From Candidatus Methanovirga basalitermitum (GTDB lineage Archaea; Methanobacteriota; Methanobacteria; Methanobacteriales; Methanobacteriaceae): a DNA stretch of 5,660 nucleotides. The stretch lies in NCBI GenBank assembly GCA_031284445.1, contig JAISZW010000050.1:1-5660 (forward strand). Reading direction: 5' to 3'. The position numbers and the translations under genes are program-made. Below the pieces are notes generated by a model that was not told the DNA's origin, searched no databases, and saw only the letters and a list, made by a program, of their open reading frames with translations. Below, piece after piece: positions 5,323 through 5,660 of this stretch. The stretch's first letter is position 1, and each line of letters starts with the position of its first letter.

Positions 5323-5437
5323 ATGCTAAAAAGCTTTAAAAAACAATAAAATACAACTAAAATTGTTCATTAAATGAATCATTTGCTCTCTATCTATCTA
5401 TCTATCTATGATAATTAAGCCAAAACACCAAAAATAA
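5311..5437 (+). repeat. Direct repeat copy R2 (first copy at 119-238)
   Basis: This copy matches R1 in the same orientation across about 120 bp, with scattered substitutions and small gaps. It keeps AAAAAGCTT, AAAAAACAATAAAA, TTAAATGAATCATTTG, TAATTAAGCC and ACACCAAAA. The pyrimidine tract has five CTAT units (5389-5408) against one in R1, making R2 longer, as expected of slipped-strand change. No open frame is shared with R1. The two copies enclose 5.1 kb holding both intact genes. Confidence 0.8.
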
Positions 5438-5487
5438 ATCACAAATGATGAACCTAATATCTTGAAGATTTAATTTTTCTGCATTGT

Positions 5488-5660
5488 CTATTTTTCTGCA
5501 TAATATTTTGCTAATTTTTCATCTACATCTTCTATCGTGTAGTATCTATTGTGAAAAATTATATTCCTAATTATAGGGCTTTGAAAAATAGGTTCAAATA
5601 TCAAAGTTACCAATGCTAATTTTATAGTGCTTAGTTTTATAAAATACTTACAAGATTGCA
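5488..5660 (-). CDS. 3' end of an unidentified leftward gene (partial)
   Basis: An open minus-strand frame enters from the right edge and ends at TAG (5490-5488), giving at least 56 residues. It reads KYFIKLSTIKLALVTLIFEP, then IFQSPIIRNIIFHNRYYTIE, then DVDEKLAKYYAEK. The first half is hydrophobic; the end is a charged, amphipathic, helix-like segment. The protein-like composition, including Pro, His, Arg and acidic runs, is better than chance frames here, and it is not interrupted. No start is in the window and I do not recognise the family. It could equally be the tail of a decayed gene. Confidence 0.45.
   Translation of the reverse strand, partial: QSCKYFIKLSTIKLALVTLIFEPIFQSPIIRNIIFHNRYYTIEDVDEKLAKYYAEK

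Noticed and set aside
119..5437. R1/R2 as a CRISPR array or IS long terminal repeats
   Set aside because: There are only two copies 5.2 kb apart, with no spacer-repeat periodicity and no transposase linked to both ends.
1..5660. tRNA or rRNA genes
   Set aside because: No cloverleaf with a GTTCGAATC-type T-loop or rRNA-like conserved block was seen on either strand.

Overview
The window is very AT-rich and reads like an archaeal chromosome. Promoters are TATA-type, one start carries a clear GAGGTG Shine-Dalgarno, and the best gene belongs to the archaeal branch of CobT. Protein style, A/T-ending codons and the kinds of insertion-sequence debris suggest a host-associated Methanobacteriales methanogen (Methanobrevibacter/Methanosphaera type). 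That placement is inference from recall, not from a search.

Layout. Position 1-35 is the start of a leftward gene (MGKRGPK...) with its own promoter. A 120-bp repeat (R1, 119-238) follows. About 355-1306 is a badly decayed IS5-type DDE transposase. A 98-bp, almost fully palindromic MITE-like element with an 8-bp target duplication sits at 1499-1596. The intact gene cobT (1744-2802, +) follows with its promoter. About 2827-3110 on the minus strand is an unidentified broken coding stretch. About 3119-3903 (+) is a tnpB fossil with frameshifts and both visible catalytic residues lost. The second intact gene, a TraX-family membrane protein (3883-4671, -), runs convergently into the tnpB fossil and ends at a hairpin plus T-tract. 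Upstream of traX lie an unusually GC-rich, hairpin-rich leader, a 22-bp operator-like palindrome overlapping a TATA-like box, and a possible 25-residue membrane peptide. Two or three mutually exclusive hairpins follow (5120-5196), then an 18-bp perfect palindrome, the second repeat copy (R2, 5311-5437), and the C-terminal end of an unidentified leftward gene (5488-5660).

How it works together. Only cobT (cobamide lower-ligand activation) and traX (membrane protein of unknown role in archaea) are complete, confidently recognised genes. They do not form an operon and share no pathway. The rest is mostly a mobile-element graveyard: one IS5-type fossil, one IS200/IS605 tnpB fossil, one MITE, and perhaps an IS gene start at the left edge, all enclosed by two direct repeats about 5.2 kb apart. 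I found no convincing new defence system, CRISPR array, tRNA or rRNA. The observations most worth a second look are the MITE and its tandem-looking junction, the R1/R2 repeat pair, and the operator plus structured leader upstream of traX.
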